Part shown: positions 10,797 to 19,360 of the stretch, piece by piece
Layout: each line of letters opens with the position of its first letter
How positions within the stretch are numbered: position 1 is the first letter of the stretch
Source of the DNA: Campylobacter gracilis
GTDB taxonomy: Bacteria > Campylobacterota > Campylobacteria > Campylobacterales > Campylobacteraceae
Direction: 5' to 3'
Length of the DNA: 64,000 nt
Assembly: GCF_018374135.1 (NCBI RefSeq)
Contig: NZ_JAHAFS010000005.1
Span: 62,001-126,000, forward strand
The notes under the pieces: generated by a model
Told to the model about the DNA's origin: nothing
Seen by the model: only the letters and a program-made list of their open reading frames with translations
Database searches by the model: none
Translations under genes and position numbers: made by a program

Positions 10797-13541
10797 TTAA
10801 CGCTTTAATTTATACACCTTCACCGCAGGATTTAAGATAACCGGCTCAAGCAGATCGCTTTTGTAGCGCTCAAATACAAAAAGCTGAATGTAGCTTGAGT
10901 TTAGCATCGTCTTATCTAGCAGCAAAAATCGCCCGTAATCGCGCATGAAAATCACGTAAAATTGCGCGCTGCTGTCCATATTAAGCTCCTTGACCGCTAG
11001 CTTGCCGTTCGCGTCGTAGCTCGTTTCGTAAAAGGTATTGATCGCGAATTTTCTGCCGCTATACTCTAAATTTAAAAGGCTCGGCGAGATCGAAAAGCCG
11101 TTGTCCATATGCACGCCGCTTTGATCCTGAATAAATCTATCGCTCGTTATGAAAAACAGCTCACTTAGCTGCTTGCCGTCGGTGATGTCGATGTTTGAAA
11201 ACTGCGTGACGACGGGAAAGATATTCATCATGCGATCGGGCAAGATGTAGTAGATGTCGCGCGTAGGCCTTGGCGGCTTAAAATCGGCCAGCCCCAAGCT
11301 TAAGATAAAATCATTTACATCAGTCGCGTTATAGTCTTTTAAAATTTGCTTTAGCTTGTTTGGAATTTTTTCACTATATCCGCGCTCGGTGTATTCGACA
11401 TCTAGGCGCGCCATATTTGCGGAGCTCATCTGATCTCTAAAAAGTGCGAAGCTAACGGGGAAATTATCGTTGCCTAGGTGTTTGCCGCCGTCGATGAGGG
11501 TTTTTACATCGCTGTAATAGCGTATGCCGTAACCGTAATCCCACCACGAAAGCGCGTAATCCTCGCGCTGCGCCTTATCTTTGAGCTCATCTAGCACCCG
11601 TACCTCACTTTGATAAAAGACCGTATCGACCTTGTACGAGACGATATGCTGCCACGCGGGATAGATCGCAAGCGCCGTCAAAATAAGCAGTATCGCACGC
11701 CCTGCGATCTTTGGCAGATCCAAGCGCTTTACGCAAAAATACAAAATATATCCGAAGCTCAGTCCCATCACACCCACGGCGTAGATCGTAAATCTAAGAC
11801 CCGCTTTGTTCGCCGCAAAGCCCAAAAGCAGAAGTGGGATCGAGAGTAAAAATTCCTTATGCCTAAAGCAAAGCACTAAATATCCGATCGCCGCGATCAC
11901 GAATACCGCGACGTGTGAGCTGATGCGCTCCATAAAGATCTTAGGCGGCACGATGCCCGATTCTTGGATCGTTTGATTGACGTTGAAAAAATGAAATGCC
12001 GTATCGGCGTTGTCCGCAAAGGAGCGGAAGATATAAAATTTCGCCTGAAATATGATCGGGCTAAGACCTCCGTTTGCGACGAAAAAGACTACGGCAAACG
12101 CGCCGATAATCGCCAAAATTTTAAAATTTAATAGCTTTCCTCTAAACGCAAAGAGCCAAAATAGCGCAAGCGATATTAAAATTTTAGCTACCAAAGGCGT
12201 GGAACAAAGCGCGATCAAAAAGATAATCATCGCTTCGTAATTTACCGCACTTTTTCGCTTAAAAATCAGCGTGTAAGCGAAAAATACGGCGAGCATCATG
12301 GAATTTAGCGAAAAGCTGGACGGATACCACCACATATAAAATATCACAAACGCGCCCAGCCAAAACAGCGTGCTGCGCGAGCTGCGCGTGCAAATGCGGA
12401 TGAGTGCCCACAAAATGCACATCGCAAGCACGATATTTAGCATATCGGTGTCGTAATACCCAGCCATAGTGCGGTTGTAGTAGCTATTCGCCACGCTCGC
12501 GACAAGCGCGCCGATGAAGCCCGCGCGCATGCAGCGAAACTCACTTGAGATAAGCAAGATCGGCACTACAATGAGCGAGCTAAACAAAGCCGGCAGATAA
12601 ACGAAGATCGTCTCGATTTTAAAGGGCAAAATTTCAGCCAAAAATGCAGTCACGATCGAAAGCGGCGCGCTAAAATAGCTAAGATCGTTGGGCTGATGAA
12701 AGCCAGCGAGGCGATCGCGCGCGCCCTCTGCAAAGGCGTAGCCGTCGTTAGTGTTTATCATCAGCTCGCCGTCCCAAAAAAAGTAGTTCACAAAGCCGCT
12801 CGCCCAGTGTACCCACCACATACGAAACGCCACGCTAAAGGCAAATGCGAACAAAATCATCAGCAAAATATGCTTGGAGAACTCATAATTTTTTATAAAG
12901 CCAAAAATTCTGCGCCTAGCAGGAAGCGCGTCAGCTGCCTGATTTTTAGAATTTTGGGAATTTTCTGCTGTGGGGCTTTTAGAATTATCAGAATTTATGC
13001 CGTTTGTAGAATTTAAAGCACTTGCGGAATTCGCATTTTTAAATTTAGCCAAATTAGCGGCTTTTGCGGAATTTTTATTTGTAGAGTTCGCAGTGCCAGC
13101 GGAATTTTTATTTGTAGAATTTTTGCTAGTAGAATTTGCAGTGTCTTTTAAATTTGAGTTTGTAGAATTTGTGCCTGCGGAATTTTCAGAATTTACCGAG
13201 GTAGAATTTCGTCCGCTTGATTTTTTAGCCTTTTTGGATTTTTTTTGTACTCGCATTTTTGCAGAAACAGCGCGCGCTTGATCGTCGCTTAAATTTTTAG
13301 CGCCGGCGTGCGCGGAATTTTTATCGTTTTTAAGTACGGCGTCCTCGCTACCCTCAATCTCGGCCTTTTCGCCATTAAAATTCTCTCCGCCGCCTGCGGA
13401 ATACTCTGCGTCAAAATTTCCCTCACTAGCGAAATTTTCGCTTAAGGCAGCTTTGTCGGCACCCATTGATTGCGCGCCTTTTTGACCTTCCGATCCTTCG
13501 TCGATCTCTCTGACGCTAAAAGCCTTTTTTTCTTCACCCAC
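10797..13541 (-). CDS. pglB: Oligosaccharyltransferase PglB with a 208-residue N-terminal low-complexity extension
   Basis: STT3-family enzyme that transfers the finished heptasaccharide-type glycan from undecaprenyl-PP to Asn in D/E-x-N-x-S/T sequons in the periplasm. The membrane domain (13 predicted helices) begins near residue 220. The C-terminal periplasmic domain has the WWDYG motif at 666-670, followed by GYGIRYY and DGGKHLGND. The known C. jejuni enzyme is 713 aa; this one is 914 because residues 1-208 are an added cytoplasmic, hydrophilic segment. The first part of that segment is acidic, then Lys-rich (QKKSKKAKKSSG), then Asn/Ser/Thr repeats. The start is GTG at 13541, two bases after the pglJ stop, with AAGGA upstream; a later start would shorten the extension but no better site is evident. 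Confidence 0.96.
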   Translation of the reverse strand: MGEEKKAFSVREIDEGSEGQKGAQSMGADKAALSENFASEGNFDAEYSAGGGENFNGEKAEIEGSEDAVLKNDKNSAHAGAKNLSDDQARAVSAKMRVQKKSKKAKKSSGRNSTSVNSENSAGTNSTNSNLKDTANSTSKNSTNKNSAGTANSTNKNSAKAANLAKFKNANSASALNSTNGINSDNSKSPTAENSQNSKNQAADALPARRRIFGFIKNYEFSKHILLMILFAFAFSVAFRMWWVHWASGFVNYFFWDGELMINTNDGYAFAEGARDRLAGFHQPNDLSYFSAPLSIVTAFLAEILPFKIETIFVYLPALFSSLIVVPILLISSEFRCMRAGFIGALVASVANSYYNRTMAGYYDTDMLNIVLAMCILWALIRICTRSSRSTLFWLGAFVIFYMWWYPSSFSLNSMMLAVFFAYTLIFKRKSAVNYEAMIIFLIALCSTPLVAKILISLALFWLFAFRGKLLNFKILAIIGAFAVVFFVANGGLSPIIFQAKFYIFRSFADNADTAFHFFNVNQTIQESGIVPPKIFMERISSHVAVFVIAAIGYLVLCFRHKEFLLSIPLLLLGFAANKAGLRFTIYAVGVMGLSFGYILYFCVKRLDLPKIAGRAILLILTALAIYPAWQHIVSYKVDTVFYQSEVRVLDELKDKAQREDYALSWWDYGYGIRYYSDVKTLIDGGKHLGNDNFPVSFALFRDQMSSANMARLDVEYTERGYSEKIPNKLKQILKDYNATDVNDFILSLGLADFKPPRPTRDIYYILPDRMMNIFPVVTQFSNIDITDGKQLSELFFITSDRFIQDQSGVHMDNGFSISPSLLNLEYSGRKFAINTFYETSYDANGKLAVKELNMDSSAQFYVIFMRDYGRFLLLDKTMLNSSYIQLFVFERYKSDLLEPVILNPAVKVYKLKR
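12918..13541 (-). repeat. Asn/Ser/Thr/Lys repeat extension of PglB
   Basis: Residues 1-208 of PglB precede the first membrane helix. From about 110 to 200 they consist of degenerate repeats of (K)NS(T/A) units such as NSTNKNSAGTANSTNKNSAK. The coding DNA repeats GTAGAATTT and GCGGAATTTTT words. The segment contains many Asn-x-Ser/Thr tripeptides, but it lies on the cytoplasmic side before the first helix. Confidence 0.75.
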
Positions 13542-13543
13542 GC

Positions 13544-14662
13544 CTATTTTCCTTCGTCGATTTGTTCTATTTTTGCAATCAGCTCGCTTGCTATCCGTTT
13601 TTTATCGAAAAACGAGGCTCTAATTTTAGCCTTTTTCTCATAAAATTTTACATAATTTTCATCATCCAGCGCTTTTTGCATCGCCGCTTGGGTGCTTTCT
13701 AGATCGTTTACGCCTACTAGCACGCCCCATTCGCTCTGCCCCAAAAGCTCGCGCGCACCGCTTTGATGATCGCTTGAAATCACGAGTTTACCGCATGCAA
13801 GAGCCTCGATAAGCGCGTTTGAAAAGCCCTCAAAAAGGCTTACAAAAACAAACGCATAGCATCTGGCCATATATTTATACGGGTTTGCGTCAAAGCCCAA
13901 AAGCTTCACGCGGCCGCCTAAGCCTAGCTCCTCTATCAGAGCCTCAAGCTCGGCTCGCAGCACGCCGTCGCCTAAGATCAGCAGGTCTTTGTCGTTATTT
14001 TTTAAATTTGCATATGCGCGGATCAAAAGTGCGTGGTTTTTGCCCGTATCGAGCCTGCCGACGCTTAGGAAAAACGGCCGCTCCTGCGCGACCTGCTCGC
14101 TTGCTTTGCGACTGATCTCATCAAGATCGATCGCGTTGTATAGCACGCTCATCTTGCGCTCGTCAATTCCGAAATTATCCGCCAGATCGCGCAGATTTCC
14201 AAGCGAGTTGGGGAAGATAAAATCGGCCTTCGGATAGAGCTTACGCAGCAGAAGCTTTGAAATTTTGGATTTAAAGCTCGGCTCTTTATACAGCACCGAC
14301 GGCGTCGAGCATTCATTAAAAATCATCGCTCCGCGCAGCCCGTAAACTCGCGCCAGCGCCGCCACGTAACACGGGCGGTTCATCCAAACGAAGTGGATGT
14401 CGATACCTAGGCGCTCGCATAGCTTTTTGTACCTAAGCGCCAAAAACGGCAGCTTTGCGAGCTTCAGCAGTCCGTTTTCAAAAGGGGCTGATTTTTCGAT
14501 GAAATGGATCTGCACGCCGCTTGGAATTTCATAAAAAATCCTCTCGTTCATCAGCACCAGATGCACTTCGTAGCGTGCCGTAAGCTCACCTAAAAGGTTG
14601 CTTACGACGCGCTCGGCGCCGCCGCCGCCCATCGAATATATAAATACGCTTAATTTCTTCAT
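13544..14662 (-). CDS. pglJ: PglJ-type GT4 glycosyltransferase (second GalNAc transfer)
   Basis: GT4 glycosyltransferase matching C. jejuni PglJ almost from end to end as I remember that sequence: MKKLSVFIYSMGGGGAERVV at the start, LPFLALRYKKLCERLGID, NECSTPSVLY, YPKADFIFPNS and LLGFDANPYKYMA further on. PglJ adds an alpha-1,4-GalNAc to the growing lipid-linked glycan at the cytoplasmic face. The donor-site E-x7-E is in LFEGFSNALIEALACGK. The start was chosen at 14662 because AAAGGTAAAGGG precedes it; an earlier in-frame start at 14743 adds a basic, unlikely leader. 372 aa. Confidence 0.93.
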   Translation of the reverse strand: MKKLSVFIYSMGGGGAERVVSNLLGELTARYEVHLVLMNERIFYEIPSGVQIHFIEKSAPFENGLLKLAKLPFLALRYKKLCERLGIDIHFVWMNRPCYVAALARVYGLRGAMIFNECSTPSVLYKEPSFKSKISKLLLRKLYPKADFIFPNSLGNLRDLADNFGIDERKMSVLYNAIDLDEISRKASEQVAQERPFFLSVGRLDTGKNHALLIRAYANLKNNDKDLLILGDGVLRAELEALIEELGLGGRVKLLGFDANPYKYMARCYAFVFVSLFEGFSNALIEALACGKLVISSDHQSGARELLGQSEWGVLVGVNDLESTQAAMQKALDDENYVKFYEKKAKIRASFFDKKRIASELIAKIEQIDEGK

Positions 14663-14850
14663 CCCTTTACCTTTTAAATACCGCTGCCGCGCCCTAAATT
14701 TAAAGATTTGCTTACGCCTTTTTAGCGAACACACGCCGCGCACTCCGTTTTAAATTTAGCGCGTTTTTCGCCGCGCCCAAGCGGCTAAATTTCATCGCGC
14801 AACGCGGCTTGTAAATTTAAACGCGCCGTTTTGCTCGGGCGCAAGACGCT

Positions 14851-14880
14851 ATCTTAGCACACCGAAGTTTAAATTTATCT
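14851..14880 (-). promoter_or_regulatory. Possible internal promoter ahead of pglJ
   Basis: This is the only sizeable gap inside the pgl operon (250 bases). On the minus strand it has TTTAAACTT, then TGTGCTAAGAT about 8 bases later, resembling an extended -10. It could give pglJ-pglB-pglA and downstream genes independent expression. Weak evidence by eye. Confidence 0.25.
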
Positions 14881-14912
14881 CTGCGCGCCGCTAGGGCATC
14901 GATAAGCGGCTG

Positions 14913-15956
14913 CTATTTACGCGCAAACCGATCGATCAAGCCCTGCCAGAGCTCAACGATGCGCTCTTGCGAAAACTCGTCTAAACTTTCATTTGCATTT
15001 TGCACGAGAGCATCTCGCAGCGCCTCATCACGCATTAAATTTTCAAGCTTGCTCGCAAGTTCATTCGCATCGCCGCATTTAAACAAAATGCCGCTAAAGC
15101 CGTCCTTTATGAGCTCTTTTGCGCCCGCCGTGTCGCTGCTAAGCCGTGCACAGCCGTAAAATGCAGACTCGATCAGCACGTTCGAAAGCCCTTCATTAAG
15201 CGAGCTTAGCACAAAAATTTTGGCTTCCTTATACAGCTCGCTCACGTCCTGCTTGTGCCCTAAAAATCGCACTTCAAGCCCGAGTCGCGCCACAAGCTCG
15301 CGCAAGCTTTCGCGCAGCGAGCCATCGCCCGCGATTAAAATTTCCCACTTCGCAAGCAGGCTTTTATCAATCCTGCTTAGCGCGTCAAAGTAAATTTCAT
15401 AACCCTTTACGGGCTCGAGTCTGCCGACGCTTAAGATCACGTTTCGCTTGGCGCCTTTGGTATCGCAGATCTCGCCGAAAAAGGGGTTGTGCACGACGAA
15501 GCAGTTTTTGACAAATCGCGAATAGTACTCAAAGTCCGAGCGCGTAAGCACCGTAAGCGCGTCCGCTTTTTTATAGCACAGATCGCGCACGCGGCTAAAA
15601 AGCCCGCTTTGCAGATAATCGTGCGCGTTGTGCTCGGTCGCGATGAGTGGAATTTTAAGTCCGAAATTTGCGATCACGCACGCTACGTTCGTCCAGTCCA
15701 TAAAGCTGATGATGACGCTTGGGCGCTCGCGCTTGAAACACTCGCGCAAAATTCTGTATTTATCGAACCTGCCGCCATTTTTATAAACATCCAGATGCAA
15801 AAATTTTATCTTTTCGCTAAATTTATACCTGCCCTCGTCGTTTTCCAAAATCGCGATCGTAACGTCGTTTGCGCGCGCAAAATGGTTCGCCAAGACCTGC
15901 AGCACGCGCTCTGCGCCGCCGTTTCTAAGAGCCGCGATGACGAATAAAATTTTCAT
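14913..15956 (-). CDS. PglH-like GT4 glycosyltransferase (copy 1)
   Basis: GT4 family, GT-B fold, starting KILFVIAALRNGGAERVLQV, the GGAER nucleotide-sugar glycosyltransferase signature also seen in PglH. The acceptor half includes ISFMDWTNVACVIA and TEHNAHDYL, and the donor half has NVILSVGRLEPVKGYE and LNEGLSNVLIESAFYG (E-x7-E). The length of 347 aa is close to PglH. It resembles the other GT4 gene at 17218-18297, which is closer to PglH, so this one is probably a diverged duplicate adding a different or additional sugar. The ATG overlaps the stop of the upstream GT2 gene (ATGA). Confidence 0.88.
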   Translation of the reverse strand: MKILFVIAALRNGGAERVLQVLANHFARANDVTIAILENDEGRYKFSEKIKFLHLDVYKNGGRFDKYRILRECFKRERPSVIISFMDWTNVACVIANFGLKIPLIATEHNAHDYLQSGLFSRVRDLCYKKADALTVLTRSDFEYYSRFVKNCFVVHNPFFGEICDTKGAKRNVILSVGRLEPVKGYEIYFDALSRIDKSLLAKWEILIAGDGSLRESLRELVARLGLEVRFLGHKQDVSELYKEAKIFVLSSLNEGLSNVLIESAFYGCARLSSDTAGAKELIKDGFSGILFKCGDANELASKLENLMRDEALRDALVQNANESLDEFSQERIVELWQGLIDRFARK

Positions 15957-17218
15957 TTTAGCTTCCGATAAATTTTATAAAATAGCCGCAAAAGCGCGGG
16001 GCTAGCGTAAAACAAAATCATCATCAGCGTCTGCGTGCGGCTTGCATGCGCTGCGAAAAATCCAAAATCCAGCCGCTCGCGCACTAAAGCGTGCAGTAAG
16101 CGGATCTGATCCGCAGCTTCTGCAGCGCTTAAAGGAGAGCGGGGATCTGCGGTCTTTCTTTGCGACGCAGAATTTTGCTCGGAATTTCGCATATAATTTT
16201 GCTTGGCGGAATTTTTAACTGCAGAATTTTTACCGCATGCGCAAGATAAACTATCAGCGCCATGCAAATCCGCCTCGTTTGTCAAACCGCACGTATTAGC
16301 CTCGAGAGGAGAAGTTGCATCTCCATCCGAGCCTGCAGCGTCAAAGCTCGATTTGATAATTAAAAACGCCGTATTCAGCGCGGATTCGCAGCGAGTAAAA
16401 TTAGCCTCACGCGCCAAGCTTGGATAATTCGCAGCGATCGCCTCAGTATAGCGGCGCACCGCAGCGATGACCGCAAGATGCCTGCGCGCGAATGAGTTTA
16501 CGGTCGAGCCTGCCCTTACGCGGTAAAAATATAAAATTTCATCCGTGCACGCCGCAATAGAAGCGTTAAAAATATCAAAAAATATCGCCACATCCTCATA
16601 GATCTGCCCCGCAGGAAAGCGCAAAGCAGCGAAAATTTCACGAGCAAACAGCGCGCGCCAAACCGCGGTGCTAAAATACGGATCCTGCGTGCAGCTGCGT
16701 CTAAAAAGCTCTTGCGGCGATATTTTGTATTCGCCTGCGTTGGCATTTGAATTTGCAGCTCCTCCTGGATTACTAATCTCTTTAGAATTTTGATTTTCTT
16801 TAGAATTCAAAGCCGCCTTGAAATTATTTATTTCGCTCTCGTCGCTAAATGCTGTGTAGCCGCACATAGCGATTTTGGTGCAAAATTTCTGCGTCAGACG
16901 AAAAAGCGTCTCAATCAAATCAAGACTTATCAAATCGTCGCTGTCTACGAAACTGATAAACTCCCCGCGAGCGACATCCAAAGCAGCGTTTCGCGCGCTA
17001 GCCTGCCCGCCGTTTGATTTATGCAGCACGCGTACGCGGGGATCGCGCGCGGCGTATTCGTCGCAAATCGCCTCGCTGCCATCATTTGAGCCATCATCTA
17101 CGAGCAAAATTTCTAAATTCGTATAGGTCTGAGCCGTGATACGCTCCACGCAAGCGCACAGGAATTCTTTGACATTATAAACGGGGATGATGACCGAGAT
17201 TAGGGGATTTTCGCTCAT
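15953..17218 (-). CDS. GT2-family glycosyltransferase with two low-complexity insertions (PglI position)
   Basis: GT-A fold enzyme with ISVIIPVYNVKEFL, VDDGSNDGS, GGQASARNAAL and the metal-binding DSDD motif (residues 92-95 in FVDSDDLI). It occupies the place that pglI, the branching glucosyltransferase, holds in C. jejuni, but its sequence is of the broad EPS/capsule GT2 type, so the sugar is not assigned. 421 aa is long. Two Asn/Ser-rich inserts (about 133-163 and 295-362) account for the excess; the second includes KNSAVKNSAKQ and NSEQNSASQ. A C-terminal hydrophobic stretch (MMILFYASPALLRLFY) may anchor it. It shares one base with the upstream gene. Confidence 0.88.
   Translation of the reverse strand: MSENPLISVIIPVYNVKEFLCACVERITAQTYTNLEILLVDDGSNDGSEAICDEYAARDPRVRVLHKSNGGQASARNAALDVARGEFISFVDSDDLISLDLIETLFRLTQKFCTKIAMCGYTAFSDESEINNFKAALNSKENQNSKEISNPGGAANSNANAGEYKISPQELFRRSCTQDPYFSTAVWRALFAREIFAALRFPAGQIYEDVAIFFDIFNASIAACTDEILYFYRVRAGSTVNSFARRHLAVIAAVRRYTEAIAANYPSLAREANFTRCESALNTAFLIIKSSFDAAGSDGDATSPLEANTCGLTNEADLHGADSLSCACGKNSAVKNSAKQNYMRNSEQNSASQRKTADPRSPLSAAEAADQIRLLHALVRERLDFGFFAAHASRTQTLMMILFYASPALLRLFYKIYRKLK
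16133..16336 (-). repeat. In-frame Asn/Ser/Ala-rich insertion in the GT2 gene
   Basis: Residues about 295-362 interrupt the C-terminal helical part of the GT2 enzyme with sequence of low complexity (KNSAVKNSAKQ, NSEQNSASQ). The DNA shows the repeated GAATTTT/AGAATTTTGC words found in the other insertions. Confidence 0.6.
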
Positions 17219-18297
17219 TATTCCTCCCTGTGTATCGTAGCGGCTATGAAATCCAGCCAGCGTCGCCCGATCGTTTCAATTTTAAAGCTCTCTTCGCGCT
17301 TGGAGGCGTTTTGCACGAGTCGCTCGCGTAGCTTTTCGTCGCTCATTAGAATTTCAAGCTTTTTTGCGATGCTCGCGCTATCGCCTACAGGGCACAAAAA
17401 CCCATCTACGCCGTCGCTTATAAGCTCGCTAGGACCTGCGATACAATCCGTAGAAATTCTGGCGGTACCGAAAAATATACTCTCCATCAAAATATTGCAA
17501 AAGCCCTCCATCTTGGAGGTTACAACTACGATTTTAGCGCGTTCATATAAGCTTTCAATATCGCGCACAAAGCCGATGAACTGCACATTTAAGCGCAGCT
17601 TCGCAGCTAGGCTCTCAAGGCTCTTTCGCTCCTCTCCGTCGCCTGCGATCACCACCTTCCACTCTTTTAAAAGATTGAAATCTATAAGCGCAAGTGCCTT
17701 AAGAAGGATATCAAAGCCCTTATAGACATTGAGCCGGCCGGCTGCTAAGATGATATTTTCTTTAGGCGGGCGAGCATCTTTAGCATGGCTGATCTCAAAC
17801 ATCGGATTAGGCATAATCACGCGATTTTGCACATATGTGTAATGATCCAGATCAAATTTACTAAGCACGCTAAGACCTGCAGCTCGCGGATAAAAGATCC
17901 GCTTTAGCGCGCGCCAAATCGGACTTTTTAAAAAACGATGATTAGTGTGTTCGGAGACGATGATTTTCTGCCCAACTCCAAGATTTGCGATAAGCGTAAG
18001 GACATTGGTATTATCTAAAAACGAGATCACGATATCAAATTTACGACTTTTTAGCAGCCTATGCAAGGCCAAAATTTTATCGTAGCGCTTTTTTATATTG
18101 CCAAATACTCCCAAATCGCCCACTCCCAAATCCAAGCTAATAAGCTCGATCTTAGGATCTAGCGCGTAAAACGGCTCGTCTGCGTCAAATTTTATCACAC
18201 AGACTTCATTCTCGCGGCAGAAAAAATTTGCCAGCACACTTAGTACGCGCTCAGCACCGCCCTTGCCTAAAGCAGAAATCACCATAGCTATTTTCAT
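17218..18297 (-). CDS. pglH: PglH-like GT4 glycosyltransferase (copy 2)
   Basis: GT4 glycosyltransferase with KIAMVISALGKGGAERVLSVL, then VCVIKFDADEPFYAL and DIVISFLDNTNVLTLIA, which parallel C. jejuni PglH (IIKFHAGESFYKL, FISFLDTTNIACIAA from memory). C. jejuni PglH is a processive polymerase adding three GalNAc residues; whether this protein keeps the counting helix is not decidable by eye. The donor half has ILAAGRLNVYKGFD and KMEGFCNILMESIFFG. 359 aa is the expected length. It lies between the pyruvyl transferase and GT2 genes, with no spacing. Confidence 0.88.
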   Translation of the reverse strand: MKIAMVISALGKGGAERVLSVLANFFCRENEVCVIKFDADEPFYALDPKIELISLDLGVGDLGVFGNIKKRYDKILALHRLLKSRKFDIVISFLDNTNVLTLIANLGVGQKIIVSEHTNHRFLKSPIWRALKRIFYPRAAGLSVLSKFDLDHYTYVQNRVIMPNPMFEISHAKDARPPKENIILAAGRLNVYKGFDILLKALALIDFNLLKEWKVVIAGDGEERKSLESLAAKLRLNVQFIGFVRDIESLYERAKIVVVTSKMEGFCNILMESIFFGTARISTDCIAGPSELISDGVDGFLCPVGDSASIAKKLEILMSDEKLRERLVQNASKREESFKIETIGRRWLDFIAATIHREE

Positions 18298-18298
18298 T

Positions 18299-19360
18299 TT
18301 ATGAGCCTAAACTTGTCTTTAAAAATTTCATCGAGTCCTCTCTTTTGCGGCGCAACGCCTCATTTACGCCATCCCAATCGATAGTCGCGTCCAACCGCGC
18401 GTCTTTTGGATCTTGCAAAGCCCTATCTTCAAGTCCGAATAAGCCCAAAAGCGAGCTAAAGCGCGACGCGCCGCGACTAGCGTTAACGAGCACAAAAAAC
18501 GGCTTATTAAAGATTATGGAAAATACGCAGCCGTGAAATGAATCGGTTAGCACAAACTCCGCGCCCGCAATAGCACTTAGCCACTCTTTTATGCCGATGC
18601 GGTTGCCGCGATCATTTACCTCATCTATCTCTAGTCCGCTTTGCTTCTTTAATAGCTCTATCGCCGCTTCGGAGCGAGGCGATGGATCTAGGATATAGGC
18701 AAAGCCCTTGCGCTGCGGCGCAAGGCTTAAAAATTTATCGTAAATCTCTTTGTTAGCCAAAAGCGTAGGATCTAGCACCCAGTGCGCATATACGCCAAAG
18801 CATTCGCGCGCAAGCTTTACGCCGTCGCGCTCGCGCACCGAAATAGCTTTAAATTTAGCCAAATTTGCAGCGTGGATTTTTAAATCCGCGGGGTTTTTAA
18901 GCCCACAGAGCCTATCTCCGCCAAAGCTTGCAGCATAGGCGATCCGCGTGCAGTTAGGCGGCAAAAATCCAAGGCTAAAACAATCTGCAAAATCCGCAAA
19001 ATAGCTAGGGCGAAAAACCTGATCGCTTCCTAAAATCACCGCTTCAAAGCGCTCTTTCTCGCACAGCGCTTTTAAATCCGCAGGCGTGCAAACAGGCGCG
19101 GTTAAAGGGATATTTTCCGCCACAAACTCGCTAGTATCGCGCTCGTAAGAGGGATTAAATTTCGCGCCGCAAAGCTCCTTTTTAAGCGCGCATGCCACTA
19201 AAAATTTAAGATACGCAAGTGATAGTTTACTTCTTTGCAGGCGCAAGTTTATGAGCCACGGCTCATGCCCAAGCCCCACTAGCACGCGGCTTAGCGCGTA
19301 AGTTTGTAAAATTCCGCCGTAATTATTCACTAGCGGTAGGGTAAAAATCCCGATCTTCAT
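18299..19360 (-). CDS. Polysaccharide pyruvyl transferase family protein
   Basis: Begins KIGIFTLPLVNNYGGILQTYAL, the N-terminal hallmark of the CsaB/EpsO-like polysaccharide pyruvyl transferase family, followed by AVILGSDQVFRPSY and, near the C-terminus, VLTDSFHGCVFSIIFNKPF, also characteristic. These enzymes add a ketal-linked pyruvate from PEP to a sugar, giving a negative charge. C. jejuni has no such gene in its pgl locus. Here it is flanked by PglH-like and FrhB-like genes with a 4-base overlap to the latter. I infer a role in modifying the lipid-linked glycan; some family members act on other substrates. Confidence 0.88.
   Translation of the reverse strand: MKIGIFTLPLVNNYGGILQTYALSRVLVGLGHEPWLINLRLQRSKLSLAYLKFLVACALKKELCGAKFNPSYERDTSEFVAENIPLTAPVCTPADLKALCEKERFEAVILGSDQVFRPSYFADFADCFSLGFLPPNCTRIAYAASFGGDRLCGLKNPADLKIHAANLAKFKAISVRERDGVKLARECFGVYAHWVLDPTLLANKEIYDKFLSLAPQRKGFAYILDPSPRSEAAIELLKKQSGLEIDEVNDRGNRIGIKEWLSAIAGAEFVLTDSFHGCVFSIIFNKPFFVLVNASRGASRFSSLLGLFGLEDRALQDPKDARLDATIDWDGVNEALRRKREDSMKFLKTSLGS

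Noticed and set aside
12970..13281. Plus-strand frame rich in Glu-Phe-Ala repeats over the pglB 5' region
   Set aside because: It is the antisense reading of the Asn/Ser repeat extension of PglB; no ribosome site or family likeness.
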